A stretch of DNA of 64,000 bases from the NCBI GenBank assembly GCA_002304925.1, contig DBPT01000005.1:62001-126000 (forward strand), written 5' to 3'. The notes beneath the pieces are model-generated. The model saw only the letters and a program-made list of their open reading frames with translations, ran no database searches and had not been told where the DNA came from. The translations under genes and the position numbers were made by a program. This document shows positions 1 to 7,618 of the stretch, piece after piece. The stretch comes from Prolixibacteraceae bacterium UBA1413 (GTDB lineage: Bacteria > Bacteroidota > Bacteroidia > Bacteroidales > Prolixibacteraceae). Every line of letters starts with the position of its first letter. Position 1 is the stretch's first letter.

Positions 1-1256
1 CCATTGTCCCAGAAAAGGATACTTGGATGGTTGACATCGCGCACCACCATCTCTTCCACCAGTTTGCGGCCCACCCCCGCATCGTATTTGCCATGCCATC
101 CCGCCAGCTCGTCGAGGACATACAATCCCAGCTCATCGCAGGCATCCAGGAACGTCACATCGGGGGGATAATGCGACATCCTGACGGTGTTCATGTTCAT
201 CTCCCTGATCAAGCGGACATCGGCATAGTTTTGTTCCCTGCTTAAGGTTCTTCCCGACTCCGGACGAAAAGTATGACGGTTGACGCCCTTGAGCAGGATC
301 CGCTGCCCGTTCAGGTAAAAGCCGTCCCCTTTCCTGATCTCAAAAGTGCGGAAACCGAACCGTTCAGTAACCGTGTGGATGGTCTTCCCCTCTCTTTTAA
401 GGGCAAAGGTCACCCGGTACAGGTGGGGGGTTTCGGCGTTCCAGGTGCGAACATGGGCCGGGTGTGCGGTCAGTACGACCCTGTCACTCCCCCGCGGGAT
501 GAGCTCTTCAAAGGTTTCCACGATGGTGTTTCCCTGCATATCATTGATCTGTGCCGAGACGGAGAACCCGTCGTCAAGGGCTTCGCCGGTAAACACTTCC
601 GCACGGAAACGACCGTCGGCCTGTGCGTCCAGGGCTACCCTGCCGATATAATGTGGCGGAAAGGAAGTCAGGAATACCGGACGGAAAATGCCGCCGAAAT
701 TCCAGTAGTCCCCCCTCCGCTCCGCCAGGTTGACACTGGCATTCTCCGACTCCTTGCTTACCGTCACTTCCAGGAGATTTTTCTCCCCGAACCGCACCAG
801 GTTGGAGATATCGTAACTGAAGCGGTAAAACCCGCCCTGATGGAGCGGACCTGCCTTTTGCCCGTTTACGAGCACGCGGGCGTCGGTCATCACCCCGTCG
901 AAGATGATTTTCACGCGGCGCCCCTGCCACCGTGCAGGAACGTCAAAACGGGTTTTATACATCCCCTGCTCCGCAGAAATTCCGGGATCCGATACCTTTC
1001 CGTAAAAATTAACGCCGTAGGTATAGGCCCCGAAACCCTGCTGTTCCCAGCAGGAAGGGACTTTTATCGTGGTCCACATACCGCTCTGCCGCCCCGCCGT
1101 ACAGAAAAAATCCCATTCCACCCCGTCATCCGGACCCGTTCCCGATAAATAGACAATCTCCGTTTCTGGATTCTCCTGGCCCGGAACAGCCGGTGACATG
1201 AACAACAGGCCCATCACGGCAAGGGCCCCAACGGCACAAATTGCTTTCCACTTCAT
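1..1256 (-). CDS. GH2 beta-galactosidase-type glycosidase, 5' part only (runs off the left edge)
   Basis: About 418 codons are visible, from ATG at 1256. They begin with a signal peptide (MKWKAICAVGALAVMGLLF...PG) followed by the sugar-binding and immunoglobulin-like domains of GH2. The barrel then starts, with MNTVRMSHYPPD, CDELGLYVLDE and VRDVNHPSILFWDN. In GH2 enzymes the N-E acid/base pair comes just after this last motif, so the catalytic residues and the C-terminus lie outside the window. The gene is last visible in the leftward operon, 5 bp behind the preceding GH2, and the product is probably periplasmic. The GH2 assignment is firm; the sugar specificity (galactosidase, glucuronidase or mannosidase) cannot be read from this part. 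Confidence 0.9.
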   Translation of the reverse strand, partial: MKWKAICAVGALAVMGLLFMSPAVPGQENPETEIVYLSGTGPDDGVEWDFFCTAGRQSGMWTTIKVPSCWEQQGFGAYTYGVNFYGKVSDPGISAEQGMYKTRFDVPARWQGRRVKIIFDGVMTDARVLVNGQKAGPLHQGGFYRFSYDISNLVRFGEKNLLEVTVSKESENASVNLAERRGDYWNFGGIFRPVFLTSFPPHYIGRVALDAQADGRFRAEVFTGEALDDGFSVSAQINDMQGNTIVETFEELIPRGSDRVVLTAHPAHVRTWNAETPHLYRVTFALKREGKTIHTVTERFGFRTFEIRKGDGFYLNGQRILLKGVNRHTFRPESGRTLSREQNYADVRLIREMNMNTVRMSHYPPDVTFLDACDELGLYVLDELAGWHGKYDAGVGRKLVEEMVVRDVNHPSILFWDN

Positions 1257-1261
1257 AACAG

Positions 1262-4200
1262 TCAGAATTTTACGGATAAAGGTACTTTTTTCAAATCTTT
1301 TCCGGAAAGTTTTCCCGGAACCAGGTAAAAGGTGCAGGAATACTCCCCTGCCGGGATCATGTAGGGAGCTGCAGGCCGGGCCACATCAGACCAAGTGTCG
1401 TTTCCGCCGACACCCATCTGCACCAGGTCGATGTTCAGGGTGATGAAGCCGGCTTCCCTAAGTTCATGGGTATGGCGTGCCCCGTGGATCATGGCATCGG
1501 TATAGGGCCGGGCGCTCATGCTAAGGAGCGAATCGGCCACGACAAGGAGTCCCCCGGAACTGTTATCAGACAAATACATCCAGCGGACATCGGTGCGGTT
1601 TCCGTTTTCCTGGGGCATCACGTAAGGTTCCAAAAATTGCGCCAGTGGCAGGGTATAGACTGCCGCATCCATGCCTGTCCGCCGGTCACAGTAGTTTTCA
1701 GGTTCCCCCCGGCCAAACCAGGTGACCGTTCTCAGATCATTGTGAATGGCGCACTGCATTCCCACTTTGGGAAGGAAAGGCAGACCGGTGTCGGCATGCA
1801 GTTCACAGGTGACTTTCACGGTGCCGTTCCCCGCCACCGTATAGATGACATCTGCTTCCGCTTTTCCGGCAATGACCGAATAGCGGCTTTTAACTTTCAC
1901 CGTTCCGAATTCGGGAGTCAGCAATGCTATATTCTTAAGCAGGGGCTTCCCCTGGTACCATTCCTCCATGATGAGATGGGGTTTCCAGCCGCGGCGGTCG
2001 TTATCGGTAAGGGGCCTGGTGAAAGAAGGAAGCAACGGGCCCACCACCACTTCCTCGCCCCCGGAAGTCAAGGACGCCAACGCCCCGTTCCTCCTGTCGA
2101 AAAGGATGCGGAACCCTTTTCCGGTGATTACAATATGGGGTTCATCCTCACGGGTGGTTAATGCCGGGAGTTTTCCATGCTGTATCCTCCCTCTGGCAAG
2201 GCCCGTCATGGGAAACTGGCAGGCGGCCACCACAAAGCCCGCGGGTGCCCAGGGAACCGCTTCCTTCAGGAGAAAACGGAGCTCCGCATGGTATTCGTTC
2301 CCACTTTTCAGGGCGGGGACACGGGCCGAAATGTCAATGACAGAATCGGCCCCCGCCGCCACATGCATATCCGGCAGTTTTAAGGTAGCAATTTCGAAAC
2401 CGTTCTCCCTGAAGGTTAACATGACATCATATCCTGCCAGGGATTTCACCGCATGACGATTCGATATCCTGATCCTGCCCTGCCCCGGATATTCACACCC
2501 TACCGGCTGAAAAACACGTTTACATTCATAAATGGCCGGTTTGGGCCTGCCGTCGGAAGCGACAATTCCGTTGAGGCAGAAGTTGCTATCGTGCAGTTTC
2601 TCGCCGAAATCCCCGCCATAGGCATAGTAACCGGTGCCGCAGGAATCGGTTTTCAGCAATCCCTGGTCTTTGTAATCCCAGATACATCCGCCAATGATCC
2701 GGGGTGTCGCCCGGAAAATATCCCAGAATTCCTTCAGGTTACCCGTGGAATTCCCCATGCTGTGGGCATATTCCACGAAGATAACCGGCCGGTCGTCGCC
2801 GGGTTGTTCCACCAGGAGCCCCGGAGTAAAAAGTGCGGGGTAGAAGCGACTCACCATATCGACATAGTATTGGTCTTTTGGCACCTGGATGCGGTGGGCA
2901 TGGTCGACGGGATAACCCGGCTCCCCGGGCGGGATATAGCCTTCGAGCTGATGGCTCCCCTGGGCCGGCTCATAATGGACCGGCCGGGTGATGTCGAAAT
3001 CATGAACCCAGGCTGCCATGGCGGCAGTCGCCGGACCCCGGCCCGCCTCGTTTCCAAGGCTCCAAAAAATCACACAAGGATGGTTTTTGTCGCGAAGCAC
3101 CATGCGCGTCACCCGCTCCATGTGGGCATGGATCCACAACGGATCATTGCTCAGCTTGCCCCCCAGCCCATGGGTTTCCAGATTGGCCTCGTCGATCACC
3201 AATATCCCGTATTCATCGCACAACTCGTAAAACCAGGGATCATTGGGATAGTGACTCGTACGTATGCAGTTGAAATTGAACTGTTTAATCTGCCTCACAT
3301 CCTTCAGGATATCCTCCCTCGAAAGGGCCTTCCCTTTCACCGGATCATGGTCGTGGCGGTTCACCCCGCGGAGGTAGGTCTCCCTGCCGTTGATCAGCAG
3401 TTTGCCATTCTCCTCCGAAAACCGGATGCTCCGGAATCCCACCCGGCAGCTCTTCGCTTCCGTAATCATCCCGCTCTCCTCCTCCAGCCACAATACCAAC
3501 GTATAAAGATAAGGTTCCTCATCGCTCCACTTCCGAGGATTGTCGATTTTGGCTTCCAGCAGGCCGAATTTCACATTGTCGAGCCGAGGATAACTTTCAT
3601 TGATCACCTTGCCGGCGCTGATCATGAGAGGTTCCCGAAACAGGGGTTTCCGATCACCATCATAGAGCATGGCTTTCAGCAAGGTTCCCCTGACGGTGTC
3701 ACCGGCAAGATTTTCGAGGCGGGGACGGATGCTTAGGACCGCATCCCGGTCATTGCTATCGAGTTTTGCCTGCCAGTGGAAATCGGCAATCCGCAGTTTC
3801 GGTTCCGCCAGCAGGAGCACTTCCCGGTGGATGCCGCTCAGCCGCCAGTGGTCCTGGTCCTCCAGATAAGAACCGTCGCTCCAGCGCATCACCTCCACCG
3901 AAAGGATATTCTCCCCCTCCGCCAGATATGGGGTGACATTGAATTCCGAGGGGAGGCAGCTGTCCTCCCCGTATCCCAGGAAGCAGCCATTCACCCACAC
4001 CCGGAAGGCAGAACTCACCCCGCCGAAGTGAAGGGTCACATTCATCCCCTTCCACGCCTTAGGAATGGTGAAAGAGCGCTGATAAGATCCCACCGGATTG
4101 TCATCTCCGGGGGTCCATGGCGGGTTGACCGGACGGAAGGGATATACTGCGCTTTTGTAAATGGGCATACCATATCCTTTCAACTCCCAGTTGGAAGGAA

Positions 4201-4732
4201 CCTCTATTTTGTCCCACCCCGACACCCGTGAACGGTAAAAATCCTTTGGCGCTTTCTCTCTGCTTTTTGAATAATAAAAATCCCACGCCCCGTTGAGGGT
4301 CATCCACCGCGAAGCGTATTCCCGGAAACAGCGCAGGGCATCTTCAGGGGTGGCAAAGGAATAAGCTGTGGCGCGTGCCGGTTCCCTGTTGATGCCGCAC
4401 ACGAGGGGATCGTGCCATGGTTCTTCCACATATATTCCGGGTACCGGGGGAATCCCGGCAGGTTCACCCGTGACCGTCTGTGCACAGACCGGAACGGTAA
4501 GAAAAATCCCGAAAAAAAGTCCCGGGAACAACTTCAGCCAATCTAAGGAATTCCTCCGGGAACAGGCAAAACCTCGGGTAACTCTGGCCAAGAAATTCCC
4601 GGCCTGCAGGGATGGGGATCCGCCTGACACTACCGGTCCAACCACCCCGCCATTCGTCATGGCAGTCAGAGAGGTGAACCGGTCCGGGGACACAGCGCAT
4701 TTTTCTCTTTTTGCCGGAACTTTTTCATTCAT
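1262..4732 (-). CDS. LacZ-type GH2 beta-galactosidase, secreted
   Basis: A long GH2 enzyme of about 1156 residues with the full LacZ layout: sugar-binding domain, Ig-like domains, TIM barrel and a C-terminal Bgal_small_N-type beta-sandwich. The acid/base Glu is in WSLGNEAGRG (near residue 560) and the nucleophile Glu in FVEYAHSMGNS (near 652). I chose ATG 4732 because an AAAGAGAT stretch and a LacI-like operator sit directly upstream. The frame stays open to 4882, but that part is 23-bp repeats and regulatory DNA. From ATG 4732 the hydrophobic signal segment (residues about 67-83, ending VCAQ) follows an unusually long 60-residue extension, so the true start could be an internal non-ATG codon. 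It should hydrolyse terminal beta-galactosides in the periplasm. Confidence 0.9.
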   Translation of the reverse strand: MNEKVPAKREKCAVSPDRFTSLTAMTNGGVVGPVVSGGSPSLQAGNFLARVTRGFACSRRNSLDWLKLFPGLFFGIFLTVPVCAQTVTGEPAGIPPVPGIYVEEPWHDPLVCGINREPARATAYSFATPEDALRCFREYASRWMTLNGAWDFYYSKSREKAPKDFYRSRVSGWDKIEVPSNWELKGYGMPIYKSAVYPFRPVNPPWTPGDDNPVGSYQRSFTIPKAWKGMNVTLHFGGVSSAFRVWVNGCFLGYGEDSCLPSEFNVTPYLAEGENILSVEVMRWSDGSYLEDQDHWRLSGIHREVLLLAEPKLRIADFHWQAKLDSNDRDAVLSIRPRLENLAGDTVRGTLLKAMLYDGDRKPLFREPLMISAGKVINESYPRLDNVKFGLLEAKIDNPRKWSDEEPYLYTLVLWLEEESGMITEAKSCRVGFRSIRFSEENGKLLINGRETYLRGVNRHDHDPVKGKALSREDILKDVRQIKQFNFNCIRTSHYPNDPWFYELCDEYGILVIDEANLETHGLGGKLSNDPLWIHAHMERVTRMVLRDKNHPCVIFWSLGNEAGRGPATAAMAAWVHDFDITRPVHYEPAQGSHQLEGYIPPGEPGYPVDHAHRIQVPKDQYYVDMVSRFYPALFTPGLLVEQPGDDRPVIFVEYAHSMGNSTGNLKEFWDIFRATPRIIGGCIWDYKDQGLLKTDSCGTGYYAYGGDFGEKLHDSNFCLNGIVASDGRPKPAIYECKRVFQPVGCEYPGQGRIRISNRHAVKSLAGYDVMLTFRENGFEIATLKLPDMHVAAGADSVIDISARVPALKSGNEYHAELRFLLKEAVPWAPAGFVVAACQFPMTGLARGRIQHGKLPALTTREDEPHIVITGKGFRILFDRRNGALASLTSGGEEVVVGPLLPSFTRPLTDNDRRGWKPHLIMEEWYQGKPLLKNIALLTPEFGTVKVKSRYSVIAGKAEADVIYTVAGNGTVKVTCELHADTGLPFLPKVGMQCAIHNDLRTVTWFGRGEPENYCDRRTGMDAAVYTLPLAQFLEPYVMPQENGNRTDVRWMYLSDNSSGGLLVVADSLLSMSARPYTDAMIHGARHTHELREAGFITLNIDLVQMGVGGNDTWSDVARPAAPYMIPAGEYSCTFYLVPGKLSGKDLKKVPLSVKF

Positions 4733-4740
4733 ATCTCTTT

Positions 4741-4754
4741 TGTAAACGTTTCTA
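4741..4754. promoter_or_regulatory. LacI-family-type operator upstream of the GH2 gene
   Basis: The 14-mer TGTAAACGTTTCTA is a partial palindrome centred on CG. It shares the AACGTTT core with the two sites in the divergent promoter at 16267-16348. LacI/CcpA-family repressors bind palindromes of this type. It lies 8 bp upstream of the chosen ATG at 4732, so it would control the two GH2 genes separately from the upstream part of the operon. No regulator gene is visible in the window. Confidence 0.5.
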
Positions 4755-4813
4755 AGATTTTCACAAGGCTGCTTCAGCCATTTATTCTGCCGGTTGAAGC
4801 CAGGATTTTCAGG

Positions 4814-4878
4814 TTTCAGGCTCTGCCCCGTCAGTTCCGCATTTTGCTCCTTCAGTTTCAGGCTCTGCCCCGTCAGTT
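4814..4878. repeat. Two copies of a 23-bp direct repeat, period 42
   Basis: A 23-bp sequence (core CAGGCTCTGCCCCGTCAGTT) occurs at 4814-4836 and again at 4856-4878. It lies in the gap between the symporter gene and the GH2 gene. In the open GH2 frame it would encode the peptide LTGQSLK twice. I read it as non-coding spacer because the probable operator and start codon lie downstream. Confidence 0.75.
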
Positions 4879-4893
4879 TCACATTCCGCCTCC

Positions 4894-6486
4894 TCAGGAA
4901 TGGCCGTTAAAAAAGATGTAAAAACTTACCATGACGGTGATCAGGGCGATCCACCAGCCCCACACAAGCCGGGTCGGTTTTTGCATTCCGCTGAAATCCA
5001 TGCTGTTTACCGTTTCTCTCACCCTGTTTTTGTCCGTCATGACCACCCCCCAGGTCAGAAATGCCAGGATGACAAAAATGAAAAACGAGAGGAGCAGGAA
5101 ATGAGGCCAAAAACCATATTTTTCGTCCGGAAATACCCAAAGATAAAAAACGCCGGTTCCCAGGCTGAAGAGGGTTCCAAACAACAGGGTGAAATTGGCA
5201 GCCCTTGTGGTTGTTTTTTTCCATAGAACCCCGAAGAGGAAGAGCACCGACATGGGGGGTGCCAGAAATCCGAGCACCGCCTGGAAAATGTCAAACAAGT
5301 TAAGCCCTTTTATGCTGTCAATGGCCAGGGCAATGAGGATGGCCACCCCAGCTCCGGCTACCGTGGCATAGCGGCCGACAGTGATGATCTCCTTCCGGGA
5401 AGCAGCGGGCTTAAAATTTTTGACATAGATGTCGAGCGTTACAATCGTACTCAGGGAATTGAGGGCGGAATCGATGGTACTGATCAGGGCAGCAATCAGG
5501 ATGGCCATGACCAGCCCCGTCATTCCGGCGGGGAAGAGCCTGGTGACCATGGTCATGTAAGCCTCATCGGGATCCTCAAGACCGGGGAACAGCAGAAAGC
5601 AGACGATTCCGGGGATGATAAAAAGGGCCACATCGAGAATTTTCAGCCATCCGGTGAAATTGGCCCCGAGCTGTCCCTGTTCCAGGGTTCGGGCTCCCAG
5701 CACTGACTGAACCATGGATTGGTCGGTGCACCAGAACCAGATACCCATGACGGGATAGCCCAGGATAATGGCCAGCCACGGGTAATTCGGGTCATCCATG
5801 GGGCGGAGGAGGTTCCAGAAACCGGGAGGTGTGTTTTCGTAAACGGCAGCAATTCCCCCGGCCTTGTGGAGGCCTGCAACCGTCAGGATCAGGGAGACCG
5901 CGATCAGCAACAGCATCTGGAATACATTGGTATAGGCCACGGCTTTCAGCCCCCCGGCAATGGTGAAAAATGCCGCAATGGCCACCAGCACGATGACCGC
6001 CGCCCACATCGGAAGGTCCAGGATTTGCCCCACCAGGATCCCCCCGGCAAATAGGGTGAGCGCCAGCCAGGATATCAGGATGGTGGCAATGGAATACCAG
6101 GCCAGGATGGTCTGCGTGGAAGGGCCGAACCGCTTTCCCATATACTCGGGAAGTGTGGTGACCCCGGAATGAAGATAACGCGGGGCAAAGACTACCGCCA
6201 GCAAAAAGATGAAGACAAAGGCATACCACGCAAAATTCCCGGCCACGATGCCTGTGGTGTAGCCGATGCTTGCCGACGCTATCAGCATTGAGGGCCCCAC
6301 ATTGGTGCCCCACATCGTCAGACCAATGCTGCCCCACCCCAGGGAACGCCCTGCCAGAAAAAGATTATCCTTGTCATCCTGTTTTCTGATAAAACTCACC
6401 CAATAACCGATGGCGATGAGCACCACCAGATAAATGAGTACCACCACAAAATCGACCGGTTTTAAAAAACTGTGTATATTTTCCAT
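4894..6486 (-). CDS. Sodium:solute symporter (SSS family), probable Na+/sugar cotransporter
   Basis: A 530-residue integral membrane protein with about 14 hydrophobic helices. Its start, with an early helix (VDFVVVLIYLVVLIAIGYWV) followed by LAGRSLGW and a Gly/Ser-rich helix with GTNVGPSM, is characteristic of the SSS/SGLT family. SSS proteins couple Na+ entry to uptake of sugars, amino acids or acids. Placement inside a glycosidase operon, 64 bp behind the UROD-like gene, makes released mono- or oligosaccharides the likeliest substrate. It is probably the inner-membrane importer for this locus. The family is clear; the substrate is inferred from context. Confidence 0.92.
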   Translation of the reverse strand: MENIHSFLKPVDFVVVLIYLVVLIAIGYWVSFIRKQDDKDNLFLAGRSLGWGSIGLTMWGTNVGPSMLIASASIGYTTGIVAGNFAWYAFVFIFLLAVVFAPRYLHSGVTTLPEYMGKRFGPSTQTILAWYSIATILISWLALTLFAGGILVGQILDLPMWAAVIVLVAIAAFFTIAGGLKAVAYTNVFQMLLLIAVSLILTVAGLHKAGGIAAVYENTPPGFWNLLRPMDDPNYPWLAIILGYPVMGIWFWCTDQSMVQSVLGARTLEQGQLGANFTGWLKILDVALFIIPGIVCFLLFPGLEDPDEAYMTMVTRLFPAGMTGLVMAILIAALISTIDSALNSLSTIVTLDIYVKNFKPAASRKEIITVGRYATVAGAGVAILIALAIDSIKGLNLFDIFQAVLGFLAPPMSVLFLFGVLWKKTTTRAANFTLLFGTLFSLGTGVFYLWVFPDEKYGFWPHFLLLSFFIFVILAFLTWGVVMTDKNRVRETVNSMDFSGMQKPTRLVWGWWIALITVMVSFYIFFNGHS

Positions 6487-6550
6487 AGTCCGGTTTTCGC
6501 TCCGGAAGGGAACGCCCCTTTCCGGGAATTTGTTATCATCGTCAACCTGT

Positions 6551-7618
6551 TCATTTTCTATAGGAAGCGGCGATTTTCACCGTTTCTTCAATCTCTTTTT
6601 CCGATTTGAAATGCATAAGCACATGGACGCCTTCGGCTCCCACGTGGTCGAGCAGGGGTTTCAGTTCGCCGGGTTCCACCCAACAGGGCATGACGGACTT
6701 TCCACTCTCCAGGATTTTACGGTAAAGGGCGTACCACCTGGGGTCACCCCCCTGGGGTTCCCCCACCCCGGGGGTCCACTGCACCGCCTTGAGGGCTTCG
6801 ATTTCCAGGATGGCATCCAGGTGGCGGAGAGCGCCCACCCCATCGAGGTGATAGAGGGAATAGTCCAGTTTCGCTGCCTGCTCCCTGATGTAGGGCTGCA
6901 CAAAACGGCGGAAATCCTCCGGGGAAATCATCAGCGATATGTCGCTTTGCAGCTTCGAAACCTTCCCCGGCGCCCAAAGGGAAAAATAACAAAAAGCCAT
7001 TTCATCCCCCACCCTGATGATGTCATAGATGCGGCTGAAAGCCCGGTACCAGATGTCGTTCACCTGTTGCAGCTGCCTCTCCAGGAGTTCGGGATCGGTG
7101 ATCATTTCCATGAGCACCCGGTCGGTTCCCTTCAGGGCGGCCAGGGTATCCAGTCCCTCCACCAGGTCGGGGCACCCGACAAAATAGCGATCTTCCGACA
7201 ATCTCCTGCACGCCTTAAGGAGGTCGAGGTGGAGCTTCCACCAGGGATTCTCTTCCGTCCAGGAAATCACCTCCCCAGGCTCGGCATCCTCCCTGATCCA
7301 AATGGTATCTTCCCTTCCCTCGAGGCGGGCGCCCAGACATGCCGCCAGGGATCCGGGTCCCAGGTGGGTATTGGCCACCGGGAGAATATCGGCCTTGAAT
7401 GAACTGACCGACAACTGGTGGTGAAGATATGCTGCCCGCCACTCGGGGTCAAACCAAAACTGGCTGATGTCAGCCGGAGGAGGAGGGGCGGGAACCTCCT
7501 CGTGCGCCGGACCTTCCTTCCTGAGGTGCTCCCACATGGAAATCACCAATCCTTTGCCGCTCCACCAATCGAGGTACCGCTGCCGTGATTCCTCCCATCC
7601 ACTTTTCCAGAGCTTCAT
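6551..7618 (-). CDS. UROD/MetE-like (uroporphyrinogen decarboxylase superfamily) enzyme of unknown reaction
   Basis: A 355-residue soluble protein without a signal peptide, of the UROD/cobalamin-independent methionine synthase barrel superfamily. Visible family features are the Trp-rich N-terminus (LDWWSGKGLVISMW), the SLWAPGK and FRRFVQPYI segments, YHLDGVGALRHLDAIL, and a late MPCWVEP. True UroD and MtaA-type methyltransferases carry different residues where this has HLDG, so haem synthesis is unlikely, and no haem or corrinoid genes are nearby. The start at 7618 makes an ATGA overlap with the GH31 stop, implying coupled translation. A role on a modified (for example methylated) sugar is only a guess. 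Confidence 0.75.
   Translation of the reverse strand: MKLWKSGWEESRQRYLDWWSGKGLVISMWEHLRKEGPAHEEVPAPPPPADISQFWFDPEWRAAYLHHQLSVSSFKADILPVANTHLGPGSLAACLGARLEGREDTIWIREDAEPGEVISWTEENPWWKLHLDLLKACRRLSEDRYFVGCPDLVEGLDTLAALKGTDRVLMEMITDPELLERQLQQVNDIWYRAFSRIYDIIRVGDEMAFCYFSLWAPGKVSKLQSDISLMISPEDFRRFVQPYIREQAAKLDYSLYHLDGVGALRHLDAILEIEALKAVQWTPGVGEPQGGDPRWYALYRKILESGKSVMPCWVEPGELKPLLDHVGAEGVHVLMHFKSEKEIEETVKIAASYRK

Noticed and set aside
4733..4882. N-terminal 50 codons of the open GH2 frame as protein
   Set aside because: The stretch consists of a direct repeat and a regulator-like palindrome; a better start follows at 4732.
6551..7618. Haem-pathway uroporphyrinogen decarboxylase (hemE)
   Set aside because: The sequence is a distant superfamily member and all neighbours are glycan genes.
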